Positions 57,082 through 64,000 of a DNA stretch of 64,000 nucleotides are shown piece by piece. How positions within the stretch are numbered: position 1 is the first letter of the stretch; every line of letters starts with the position of its first letter. The notes under the pieces were generated by a model. That model ran no database searches, was not told the DNA's origin, and saw nothing but the letters and a program-made list of their open reading frames with translations. Origin of the DNA: Microbulbifer variabilis ATCC 700307 (GTDB lineage: Bacteria; Pseudomonadota; Gammaproteobacteria; Pseudomonadales; Cellvibrionaceae); assembly GCF_000380565.1 (NCBI RefSeq), contig NZ_AQYJ01000029.1, positions 124,001-188,000 of the forward strand. The letters run 5' to 3'. The position numbers were made by a program, and so were the translations under genes.

Positions 57082-57296
57082 AAAAATACACCCCTAAGAA
57101 AGTCGCCAAGCCTCGTAATTACGTGGCTTGTAATCCACTGCTAAAAAAAGGTGGTGCCCACACTAAGGCTAAGTCGGGCGCTCGCTTTAAAAGTAAGCAA
57201 AAAATGTTAAAGGAGGCGCGGGAGCGGAGTAGCTCCCGCGACTATTTGAGGCTATTTCACTTCCTTGACGCCTCCCTGCAATTTGTTCCCCTCTAA
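57078..57296 (+). CDS. 72-residue basic protein with an mRNA hairpin in its coding region (ArfA-like arrangement)
   Basis: It begins MKKYTPKKVAKPRNYVACNP, continues LLKKGGAHTKAKSGARFKSK and is very lysine/arginine-rich to residue 55; the last 17 residues (LRLFHFLDASLQFVPL) are hydrophobic. A perfect 9-bp hairpin lies within codons 47-55. E. coli ArfA, the ribosome-rescue factor, is also 72 residues, basic, with NPLF-like (DPLFRQR) sequence, a hydrophobic tail and an RNase III hairpin in the message that yields a tailless active protein. Direct sequence similarity is weak, so homology is not claimed. It lies 140 bases after rtcB. It may be a different small protein whose frame happens to run through a terminator. 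Confidence 0.5.
   Translation: MKKYTPKKVAKPRNYVACNPLLKKGGAHTKAKSGARFKSKQKMLKEARERSSSRDYLRLFHFLDASLQFVPL
57217..57240 (+). other. Perfect 9-bp hairpin inside the small basic gene
   Basis: CGCGGGAGC, loop GGAGTA, GCTCCCGCG. No U-tract follows (ACTATTTGAGG), so it is better suited as an endonuclease (RNase III) or rho-associated site than as a standard terminator. Confidence 0.75.
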
Positions 57297-57311
57297 CCCT
57301 GGTTTCTCTTT

Positions 57312-57704
57312 TTACTGATCGGCTTGTGGCCAACTAGGTAGCGGTTCTAGGTAGACCCAGCGTTTTTTATAGAGCTTAAATAGTGATATCTCATGGATCA
57401 CATGCTCTTGATCATTCTCCGTATACCAGGCTTTAAATTCCACTACAGACTTCTTCAGCCCTGCTTTGCTTTTAATAACTTCGAGGCGTGTCCATTGAGT
57501 CTCCAGATCGTCCGCATTGAAACCCGGGTAAGTTTCTGGGTGCCATGTTTTTCGTAGGTATGCCAGGTTTCCCATCGCATAGGCACTGTAGCGACTGCGC
57601 ATCAGGGATTCCGCCATTTTCGGGTAGGCCTGCCCAGACAGGTAGAGGTTACAGCAGGCTTTGAACTTTTTTCCCGAGCCACAAGGGCAGGGCTGTTCCG
57701 TCAT
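57312..57704 (-). CDS. ychJ: YchJ-family protein with SEC-C zinc motif
   Basis: A 130-residue protein. The N-terminal SEC-C motif QPCPCGSGKKFKACCN is followed by the YchJ (UPF0225) domain (AESLMRSRYSAYAMGNLAYLRKTWHPET ... VVEFKAWYTEN). E. coli YchJ has two SEC-C motifs; here only the N-terminal one is seen. The role is unknown. It is divergent from the tetR gene and convergent with the small basic gene. Confidence 0.92.
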   Translation of the reverse strand: MTEQPCPCGSGKKFKACCNLYLSGQAYPKMAESLMRSRYSAYAMGNLAYLRKTWHPETYPGFNADDLETQWTRLEVIKSKAGLKKSVVEFKAWYTENDQEHVIHEISLFKLYKKRWVYLEPLPSWPQADQ

Positions 57705-57877
57705 AAATTACTCCAGTTTCAAACCGCATAAGATGTCCAGCTGGTCATCATGGGCTTTGTAAACACTTTTTAACCTTGCTTGACGCTGGCAGAGGGTAGC
57801 ATGGCTTGACGTTTTCCTGGGGGGCGGTAAGATACCGACCAGCCGGTTGGTTTGGTTGAAGATGCCTGGGAGGTCAT

Positions 57878-58405
57878 GTGTCGAGAGTCGACAAAGCTGC
57901 CATAGTCCGTGCGGCGGAAGAGGTAGTTCGAGAAAAAGGGGCGCGAAAGCTCACCCTGGACGCAGTTGCTGCCCAGTGTGGTTTGAGTAAGGGTGGGCTT
58001 ATCCATCACTTTCGTACGAAACAGTCACTGCTGAAGGCGATGCTGGAGGCCGCGATTGCCAGGGAGGATGCCAGTGCAGAGACTTTCGCCGCCGCTGGTG
58101 ACGATGTGTTGGCGTCACGGCTTAAAGCGATTTTCGAGCTGATGGAAGATGATGAGGGGCTGCCGCGAGCGTTGATTGCGGCAGTCGCAGAAGATCCCGC
58201 CCTGCTTGAGCCGGTCAAGTGTAACGTTATCGAAATGCGTGGTGAAATTGACAGCTCATACGGTGACCCTGAACTTGCCCAGTTATTGATTCTTGCTGCC
58301 CAAGGTATGTTCCTGGGGCGGGTGCTGGGAGTTATGGAGTCCGAGGACCCAATGTTTTCCCGCCTGCGCGAACGGCTGCTGATGTTGTCGGCAGAGCTTA
58401 CCTGA
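57878..58405 (+). CDS. TetR-family repressor of the efflux operon
   Basis: A 175-residue regulator with an N-terminal TetR helix-turn-helix (AAEEVVREKGARKLTLDAVAAQCGLSKGGLIHHFRTKQSLLKAML, residues 10-52) and a helical ligand domain. GTG 57878 has GGGAGG five bases upstream; an ATG two bases before is out of frame. It is transcribed with the membrane fusion and RND genes (42 bases to the next start), which suggests it represses its own operon in response to a compound. Confidence 0.9.
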   Translation: MSRVDKAAIVRAAEEVVREKGARKLTLDAVAAQCGLSKGGLIHHFRTKQSLLKAMLEAAIAREDASAETFAAAGDDVLASRLKAIFELMEDDEGLPRALIAAVAEDPALLEPVKCNVIEMRGEIDSSYGDPELAQLLILAAQGMFLGRVLGVMESEDPMFSRLRERLLMLSAELT

Positions 58406-58446
58406 ATACCTGATCTTCAGTTAAATAATTTATTGGATAGTGAAAT

Positions 58447-59511
58447 ATGAAATTGTCGGTAAATTCTCGTATCTCCCTTGCCTTGGTGGTAGCGGCAGCG
58501 GCGATTCTTGCGGGGTGCTCTGGTTCTGAAGCGGATGAACAGCAGGTTGAGCGCTTGTGGCCGGTAAAAGTGGCTACGGTCACCAATGTGGCGGAAGTGG
58601 CGGATCGCCAGTTTGCCGGTCGTGTAAAGGCGGTCCAGAGTGTGGATCTCTCTTTCCAGGTTGGTGGCAAGTTAGACAAGTTGAGTATCAGGGAAGGGGA
58701 AATTATTCCTAAGGGAACCCTGATTGCCGAGTTGGATGATCGGGATTATCGCCGTCGAGTGAAGGAAGCCAAAGTAAACGTGGAGTTGCTGGAAAAAACC
58801 TTGAAGCGGCAGCGCTCCCTGGCGGGATCGAAGGTCATTTCTCAGCAGCAACTGGATGAAACAGAAAGTAACTTTGATCTGGCAAAAGTAACATTGGAAA
58901 AGGCAGAACAGGATTTGGCCTATACCCAGTTGCGAGTGCCTTTTGATGCATTGGCAACTCGACAGTTGGTAGAGAATTACACCAATGTGCAGCCGGGCCA
59001 GGCAATTGTTCGGTTGCAAAACATCTCTGAGGTGCGTATTCAGATTTCTGTGCCGGAAAAATTGTTGGCTACAGGAAATGAAGATCAAATCAGCTCTATC
59101 ACAGCGGAGTTCGAGTTCCTACCCGGTCAAAAGTTTGAACTCAAATACCGTGAGCACCAGGCTGAAGCCGATAGTGTAACCCAGACTTATGTGGTTGAGC
59201 TGGGTATGCCCCGCCCCGAAAATGTACAAATTCTTCCAGGCATGACAGCTCGTGTGAACGTAAAGCTGAAAGAAGCTACCGGGGATTTCTGGATTCCATT
59301 GGCAGCAGTACAGACTGGTGCTGAAGGTAATCCATATGTGTGGCAGATTAACGAAGATCAATCAGTATCCAGGGTACAGGTGGCGCTTGGCCAGACCAAT
59401 GGAGAAGCGGTTCAGATTACGGATGGTCTCACCCCTGCGATGAAGCTGGTGGCTGCGGGAGGTCAACATCTTTATGACGGTGCAAAAGTACGCAACTATG
59501 CACAACGTTAA
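58447..59511 (+). CDS. RND efflux periplasmic adaptor (membrane fusion) lipoprotein
   Basis: A 354-residue MFP. The lipobox LAGC (about 20-23) anchors it to the inner membrane. The lipoyl half-domains (SFQVGGKLDKLSIREGEIIPKGTLIAELDD and YTQLRVPFDALATRQLVENYTNVQPGQAI) flank a short coiled-coil hairpin (residues 100-155); beta-barrel and membrane-proximal domains follow. It links the RND pump to an outer-membrane channel. Gene order TetR-MFP-RND is typical; the channel protein (TolC-like) is not encoded here. Confidence 0.93.
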   Translation: MKLSVNSRISLALVVAAAAILAGCSGSEADEQQVERLWPVKVATVTNVAEVADRQFAGRVKAVQSVDLSFQVGGKLDKLSIREGEIIPKGTLIAELDDRDYRRRVKEAKVNVELLEKTLKRQRSLAGSKVISQQQLDETESNFDLAKVTLEKAEQDLAYTQLRVPFDALATRQLVENYTNVQPGQAIVRLQNISEVRIQISVPEKLLATGNEDQISSITAEFEFLPGQKFELKYREHQAEADSVTQTYVVELGMPRPENVQILPGMTARVNVKLKEATGDFWIPLAAVQTGAEGNPYVWQINEDQSVSRVQVALGQTNGEAVQITDGLTPAMKLVAAGGQHLYDGAKVRNYAQR

Positions 59512-59553
59512 TTTTCAAATGACCTCAGGCCCTGGCAAGAGTGGGGAAGTATC

Positions 59554-62500
59554 GTGAAGATTTCTGATGTATTTATTCAGCGTCCAGTGTACAGCTGGTT
59601 ATTGATGCTGATCTGTCTTGTAGGTGGGATCTGGGCATTGTCGGATATTGGCCGACTAGAAGACCCAGCATTTACCATTAAAGAAGCGCGGGTATTTACT
59701 CTCTATCCGGGCGCAAGCGCGCAGCGGGTAGAAGAGGAGGTAACGGAAAAATTAGAGGTTGCGATCCAACAGATGGGACAGCTGGACAAAGTGACCTCAA
59801 CTTCCAGTCCGGGCATGTCGGAAATTCGCGTCCAGATAAAGGATCAATACGCTTCGGAAGAGCTGGCGCAAGTCTGGGATGAACTGCGTCGCAAGGTTAA
59901 CGATGCCCAGCGTGAGTTGCCCAGTGGCGCCATGCAGTCCGTGGTTAATGATGACTTCGGCGAGGTTTATGGTATTTACTATGCGGTAACCGGTGATGGT
60001 TTTTCGCTGACAGAAATGCGCGAAATTACTAAAGCAATTCGTCGCGAGCTACTGAGTGTTGAGGGGGTAGCGAAGGTTTCCCGCTCCGGCATTATCGATG
60101 AAGTGGCCTATTTGGATATAGACGAATCGCGCCTTGCTCAGTTCGGCTTCTCGCTTGATGACCTGGCCCAGGTACTGCAGGTGGAAAGTTCCACCCAGCG
60201 TGTAGGTGAAATAGAAGGTCAGGACCTCCGAACTCGTATCGTGGTCGACAATCCAGCCAGTGATCTTGAATCCGTTCAGAATATTCTCGTGGGTGTACCG
60301 GGCTCTACTGCGATGTTGGCAGTACGGGATATTGCGGATGTATCCCTCGGTTATGACGAGAACCCGAACTTTATTGCACGATTTAATGGTAAGCCGGCCA
60401 TTTTGATTGGTGTGGCCGGAGCTGAAAATACAAATATCGTAAACGTGGGAACGGCAGTGGAAGCCAAGCTCAATGAGCTTAAGCTGGGTTTGCCTCTCGG
60501 GGTAGAAATCCAGCCGGTTTATGAGCAGCACAAAGTGGTTGAGGAAAGTGTCGACGGTTTTCTTTTTAACCTGATCTCCTCGGTAGTGATTGTTACTCTG
60601 GTCCTATGCCTATTTATGGGTTGGCGCTCAGGTGTAGTAGTTGGTGTGGTACTGGGGCTGACCGTGCTCGGTACTGTACTGATTATGAACCTGTTTGGTT
60701 TGAACCTTCAGCGAATTTCCCTGGGTGCCCTGATTATCGCCATGGGTATGTTGGTAGATAATGCTATTGTAGTTGCTGAAGGCATGCTGATGGGGGTGCA
60801 GAAAAAAGAAGCACCACAGAATGCTGCTCGCCGTGTAGTTCGCCAAACTTTCTGGCCACTTTTAGGCGCCACCATTATTGGGATCATGGCTTTCTCCGGT
60901 ATTGGCCTTTCCGATGATGCCACCGGTGAATTCCTTTTCTCGCTGTTCGCTGTGATTGGTATCTCACTATTGTTGAGTTGGATTTTGGCAATCACTATTA
61001 CTCCTTACCTTGGCTACCACTTGTTCAAGCCGGGTAAGAATGCTGATAGTGAAGACCCTTACAGTGGCCGTTTTTACCGTATGTATGCGGGAGTCCTATC
61101 CGGTGCCCTGAATCGCCGGGGGGGCACTATCGCTTTGCTGGTTGTCGTGACCATGGTCAGTTATTTTGGCTTTGGTTTTGTCAAGCAGGGTTTCTTCCCT
61201 AACTCCAATGCTCCGCTTTTCTACGTGAATTATCTCCTGCCCCAGGGCAGTGATATTAATCGCACAGAAAATGCGCTGCAAAAAGCTACAGACTATTTAT
61301 TGGTGCAGGAAGAAGTAGTTTCGGTGACTGCGGTTGCCGGTAGCGGTGCGGACCGCTTTATGCTGACCTATGCCCCAGAGCCACCTAATTCTGCCTATGG
61401 CCAGCTGATTGTGCGCACAGAGAATCGCGAGCAAATTGCTGGCCTGATAGACCGGGCTAAAGCAGAGTTGCGGGATTCCCAGCCGGAAGCGCTTATCACC
61501 TTTAAACGCCTGGTATTTGGTCCGGGTGGTGGTGCCGATGTGGAAGTGCGTATTTCCGGCCACGATTTCAACACCCTGCGTGCGCTCGCCGAAAATACTG
61601 AGCAGCTTTTCCGGGAAAATGGTCTGAAGGATATCCGCCATAACTGGCGTGGCCGAGAGCCCACGATTCGTGCCCATCTCGATAATGAACGGGCTCGTGT
61701 CGCTGGTGTCACGAATACGGATATCAGCCGAACTATCCAGTTTGCGACTGCCGGTTATCGTGTAGGGGATTTTGAAAGTGGCGACCGTATTATCCCGATT
61801 GTCGCGCGCATGCCTGAAGGTGATCGCAATCAGGTTGGCTCCCTGCAGGATCGCTTGGTGTGGAGTCCGAATGAGCAGGGCTATATTCCAGCGGGGCAAT
61901 TGGTCAAAGACTTTGCGACTACCGCTGAGGAAGGTCTGATCCAGCGTCGCGACCGGGTCCCGACAATAACGATCAGTGCCGAGGCCCCGGAGGGAGTCAC
62001 CGCTATGGCCGCCTTTAATCGTATTCGCGCAGGGGTTGAGGGTATGCCTTTGCCCCCCGGTTACCATACAGAGTTCGGCGGTGAATATGAGAGCTCTACG
62101 GATGCACAGAAGTCATTGGGTAAAGGGTTGCCGCTGGGATTCCTGATTATGATCCTGGTATCGATCCTGCTGTTTGGCACCGTACGCGAGCCGCTGATTA
62201 TCTGGTTGGTGGTGCCCATGTCTCTGGTGGGTGTGGTGGTAGGCCTGCTGCTGACAGGCTTGCCGTTTGGTTTTATGTCACTTCTCGGCGTATTGAGCCT
62301 ATCTGGTATGTTGATTAAAAATGCGGTGGTATTGGTGGATGAAATTGAGGTGCAGACTGAAGCTGGCCTGCCACGGTTGACGGCAATTCAACGCGCCAGT
62401 GTTAGTCGTTTGCGCCCGGTATTTCTGGCTGCAGTGACAACTATTTTGGGTATGTCCCCGTTATTATTTGATGCATTCTTTGCCGATATGGCAGTGACCA

Positions 62501-62661
62501 TTATGGGCGGACTGGGCTTTGCAACGGTACTAACCCTGATTGCTGTGCCGGTGTTTTATGCGGTCTTCCATAAGGTGAAGCCCACTGAGGTGCTGGGTTC
62601 AGAAGAAGGCTCGAAAAAGAAACTGGAGTCGCAGCCCAGTTCGGAGCCAGTATCTGCCTAA
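59554..62661 (+). CDS. RND-family efflux pump inner-membrane subunit (AcrB/HAE1-like)
   Basis: A 1035-residue RND transporter with the usual twelve helices and two large periplasmic loops. VFIQRPVYSWLLMLICLVGG is the first helix. In TM4 the proton relay reads GMLVDNAIVVAEG, with the second aspartate replaced by asparagine; the TM10 lysine is present (SGMLIKNAVVLVDEI). This D-N form occurs in a subset of HAE1 pumps. Start GTG 59554. It follows the MFP by 42 bases; a terminator follows. The substrate cannot be told. Confidence 0.94.
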   Translation: MKISDVFIQRPVYSWLLMLICLVGGIWALSDIGRLEDPAFTIKEARVFTLYPGASAQRVEEEVTEKLEVAIQQMGQLDKVTSTSSPGMSEIRVQIKDQYASEELAQVWDELRRKVNDAQRELPSGAMQSVVNDDFGEVYGIYYAVTGDGFSLTEMREITKAIRRELLSVEGVAKVSRSGIIDEVAYLDIDESRLAQFGFSLDDLAQVLQVESSTQRVGEIEGQDLRTRIVVDNPASDLESVQNILVGVPGSTAMLAVRDIADVSLGYDENPNFIARFNGKPAILIGVAGAENTNIVNVGTAVEAKLNELKLGLPLGVEIQPVYEQHKVVEESVDGFLFNLISSVVIVTLVLCLFMGWRSGVVVGVVLGLTVLGTVLIMNLFGLNLQRISLGALIIAMGMLVDNAIVVAEGMLMGVQKKEAPQNAARRVVRQTFWPLLGATIIGIMAFSGIGLSDDATGEFLFSLFAVIGISLLLSWILAITITPYLGYHLFKPGKNADSEDPYSGRFYRMYAGVLSGALNRRGGTIALLVVVTMVSYFGFGFVKQGFFPNSNAPLFYVNYLLPQGSDINRTENALQKATDYLLVQEEVVSVTAVAGSGADRFMLTYAPEPPNSAYGQLIVRTENREQIAGLIDRAKAELRDSQPEALITFKRLVFGPGGGADVEVRISGHDFNTLRALAENTEQLFRENGLKDIRHNWRGREPTIRAHLDNERARVAGVTNTDISRTIQFATAGYRVGDFESGDRIIPIVARMPEGDRNQVGSLQDRLVWSPNEQGYIPAGQLVKDFATTAEEGLIQRRDRVPTITISAEAPEGVTAMAAFNRIRAGVEGMPLPPGYHTEFGGEYESSTDAQKSLGKGLPLGFLIMILVSILLFGTVREPLIIWLVVPMSLVGVVVGLLLTGLPFGFMSLLGVLSLSGMLIKNAVVLVDEIEVQTEAGLPRLTAIQRASVSRLRPVFLAAVTTILGMSPLLFDAFFADMAVTIMGGLGFATVLTLIAVPVFYAVFHKVKPTEVLGSEEGSKKKLESQPSSEPVSA

Positions 62662-62708
62662 TCAGGTAAAAGCTGGGTAAAGCTGGCTCAATTGAATAGA
62701 CAAAATTG

Positions 62709-62743
62709 GGGCGCAGAAAGGATAACTTTTTGCGCCTTTTTTG
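62709..62743 (+). terminator. Rho-independent terminator of the efflux operon
   Basis: GGCGCA-G-AAAG, loop GATAA, CTTT-T-TGCGCC followed by TTTTTTG; about 48 bases after the RND stop codon. Confidence 0.82.
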
Positions 62744-62904
62744 TTTTCGAAAAACACCTTTCTGATTTCACTGGCAACTTCCCTGTGCTTTTGTCGTGAA
62801 ATCTAATTTGATGGGGGATCTGCGAACCAAAATTTGACAGAGGTAATATTCAAAAGCAGGGTTTTCAAGTAGGCTAGTAGCTGGATTTGATTGGTAGTAG
62901 TTGT

Positions 62905-63456
62905 ATGAGTGTTCGATCAATTTCAAAACAGTTTACAGTGATCTGTTTCTTGTTTTTCAGTGTTACCGCACTTGCTGCACCCTACGAGCGGGCCGAATGG
63001 CTGCCACGTTGGTCAGACTTCGATAGTGACTGCCAGGATACCCGCCATGAGCTGTTAATCCGCTTTTCCCTATCCCCGGTTACCTATACCCGCAGTAACG
63101 GTTGTAAGGTGGATACCGGTTTATGGTTGGATCCCTATACCGGCAATTTTTACAGCAAGGCATCAGACCTGGATGTGGAGCATATAGTACCATTGAAGTG
63201 GGCACATGATCACGGCGGGGCAGCTTGGAGCCGTGAGAAGAAAAGAAGATTTGCCGAAGATATTGAGAATCTGTGGTTAGTGGATGATGGGCGCAACCAG
63301 AGTAAGGGGCACAAAGGGCCTGATGAGTGGATGCCCCCTTACGAGCCTGTTGGCAAAATTTATGTTCAGCGCTTTATTTCCATTGTAGAAAAGTATGGAT
63401 TGCGCTTGAGTATTGCTGAATCCAAACAGCTCCGTGCACTGGCAGGTGATAGCTAG
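62905..63456 (+). CDS. Secreted HNH-type endonuclease (DUF1524)
   Basis: A 183-residue exported protein. The signal peptide (QFTVICFLFFSVTALAAPYE) is followed by the DUF1524/GmrSD-C-like HNH nuclease domain: DLDVEHIVPLKWAHDHGGAAW gives the D-x-E-H-x-x-P catalytic histidine, then FAEDIENLWLVDDGRNQSKGHKGPDEWMPP supplies the N and K/H residues. Two cysteines (DSDCQD, NGCKVD) may form a disulfide. It probably degrades extracellular DNA for nutrition or biofilm turnover. ATG 62905 gives a proper signal peptide. Confidence 0.88.
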   Translation: MSVRSISKQFTVICFLFFSVTALAAPYERAEWLPRWSDFDSDCQDTRHELLIRFSLSPVTYTRSNGCKVDTGLWLDPYTGNFYSKASDLDVEHIVPLKWAHDHGGAAWSREKKRRFAEDIENLWLVDDGRNQSKGHKGPDEWMPPYEPVGKIYVQRFISIVEKYGLRLSIAESKQLRALAGDS

Positions 63457-63514
63457 GGCAAAAGAGATATTTTGCCTGTCATAGCGGCGGGATTTCGTAT
63501 AGCATTTTCGCTTT

Positions 63515-64000
63515 ATGGGTAATACGGCGAATATGCAGGGAAGACAACGATTACTAATTGAGTATTTTCGTCGCTGTTATCAGGCCGATAGCCACGATCT
63601 GTCGCTTTCAAATATTGCTCGACTGGCCGAAAACCGCTGTTCGTTCATTGCTGAACAGGATTACCTGAGTAGCGGTGAGTTACACAGGGTTCCGTTACTG
63701 GATGCCTCTGCCACAAAGCTGATAGAGCTGACAGATGCTTACAGAAAAGAACGCCAGCTAATCTACACTAGTTTTTTTATTTGTGGCCAGCTTTTCAGTC
63801 AAAGCGGTGTAACAAACCAACGTAAGCTTTTTGCACCTCTTTTATATTTTCCCGCCCGGATTTATCGTGAAGATAATAGTTTCGTTGAGATCAATACCAC
63901 CGATCTGCGAATTAATTTTCCTGTGCTTCGGCTAACTCTTAAGCCTGATATTGACCCTGAGGTGATGGGTTCTTTTCCACAGCTTCAGTTTCCTTTGGAT
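63515..64000 (+). CDS. N-terminus of an unidentified large protein, cut by the window end
   Basis: The frame from ATG 63515 (or 63533) is open to the last base (162 codons). It begins MGNTANMQGRQRLLIEYFRR and contains LTDAYRKERQLIYTSFFICG and LFAPLLYFPARIYRED, a pattern I associate with the N-termini of UPF1-like superfamily I helicases that start 'ready-made' with a long non-motor domain, but no helicase motif is present within the window. I leave the function open. It follows the nuclease gene by 58 bases. Confidence 0.6.
   Translation, partial: MGNTANMQGRQRLLIEYFRRCYQADSHDLSLSNIARLAENRCSFIAEQDYLSSGELHRVPLLDASATKLIELTDAYRKERQLIYTSFFICGQLFSQSGVTNQRKLFAPLLYFPARIYREDNSFVEINTTDLRINFPVLRLTLKPDIDPEVMGSFPQLQFPLD

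Noticed and set aside
61297..62067. 256-codon antisense frame in the RND pump gene
   Set aside because: A shadow of the real gene; composition and sequence are not protein-like.

Overview
The window is a stretch of gammaproteobacterial chromosome, most like a marine Cellvibrionales-type bacterium (Microbulbifer and relatives); the genus is a guess. Two blocks keep the order I recall for the Pseudomonas aeruginosa chromosome: tig-clpP-clpX-lon-hupB-ppiD, and mltD-gloB-methyltransferase-rnhA-dnaQ with nhaB, a fimL-like gene and nudC nearby. Shine-Dalgarno sites, rho-independent terminators and TTG/GTG starts are typical of the class. Most genes are of moderate GC. The stretch from about 43 to 54.5 kb is clearly more AT-rich and looks like an accessory island.

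Layout. 1-6.8 kb: the end of a tcdA-like gene, a DCC-family thiol protein, SlyD, a degenerate truncated globin, a HIT protein, a secreted GIN-domain protein, and the ycjX-ycjF pair. 7-12.3 kb: glutathione reductase, a ribosome hibernation factor, a periplasmic coiled-coil protein, ThpR, a small heat-shock protein behind a sigma-32-like promoter and a ROSE-like RNA thermometer, and a zinc-ribbon methyltransferase. 12.3-19.7 kb: lipid metabolism, with FabY-type ketoacyl synthase flanked by two regulators, then fadBA behind a PsrA-type operator. 19.8-28.9 kb: tRNA-Leu(UAG) and the protein quality-control cluster (trigger factor, ClpP, ClpX, Lon, HU, PpiD). 29-42.7 kb: MltD, GloB, a methyltransferase, RNase HI, DNA polymerase III epsilon, NhaB, a FimL-like protein, NudC, a membrane protein, SohB, an AcuI-like reductase and a patatin.

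43-54 kb is the accessory region. A 2444-residue secreted SpvB/TcdB/Rhs protein carries a C-terminal domain I do not recognise, and its stop codon overlaps the start of a small lipoprotein gene, a plausible effector-immunity pair. Downstream lie an orphan ORF, a zinc-ribbon membrane protein, a symE-like gene broken by a 4-bp duplication, a headless XRE regulator, and a second, broken Rhs tail ending in a PD-(D/E)XK-like nuclease followed by an intact candidate immunity gene. This looks like a polymorphic-toxin locus with a record of tail exchange and decay.

54.5-64 kb: a TruC-like pseudouridine synthase, then an RtcB RNA ligase preceded by a structured, promoter-driven and terminated leader RNA with an 11-codon ORF. 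After it come a 72-residue basic protein whose mRNA has a perfect 9-bp hairpin inside the coding region (an ArfA-like arrangement), a YchJ protein, a TetR-MFP-RND efflux operon, a secreted HNH nuclease, and the start of an unidentified large gene cut by the window end.
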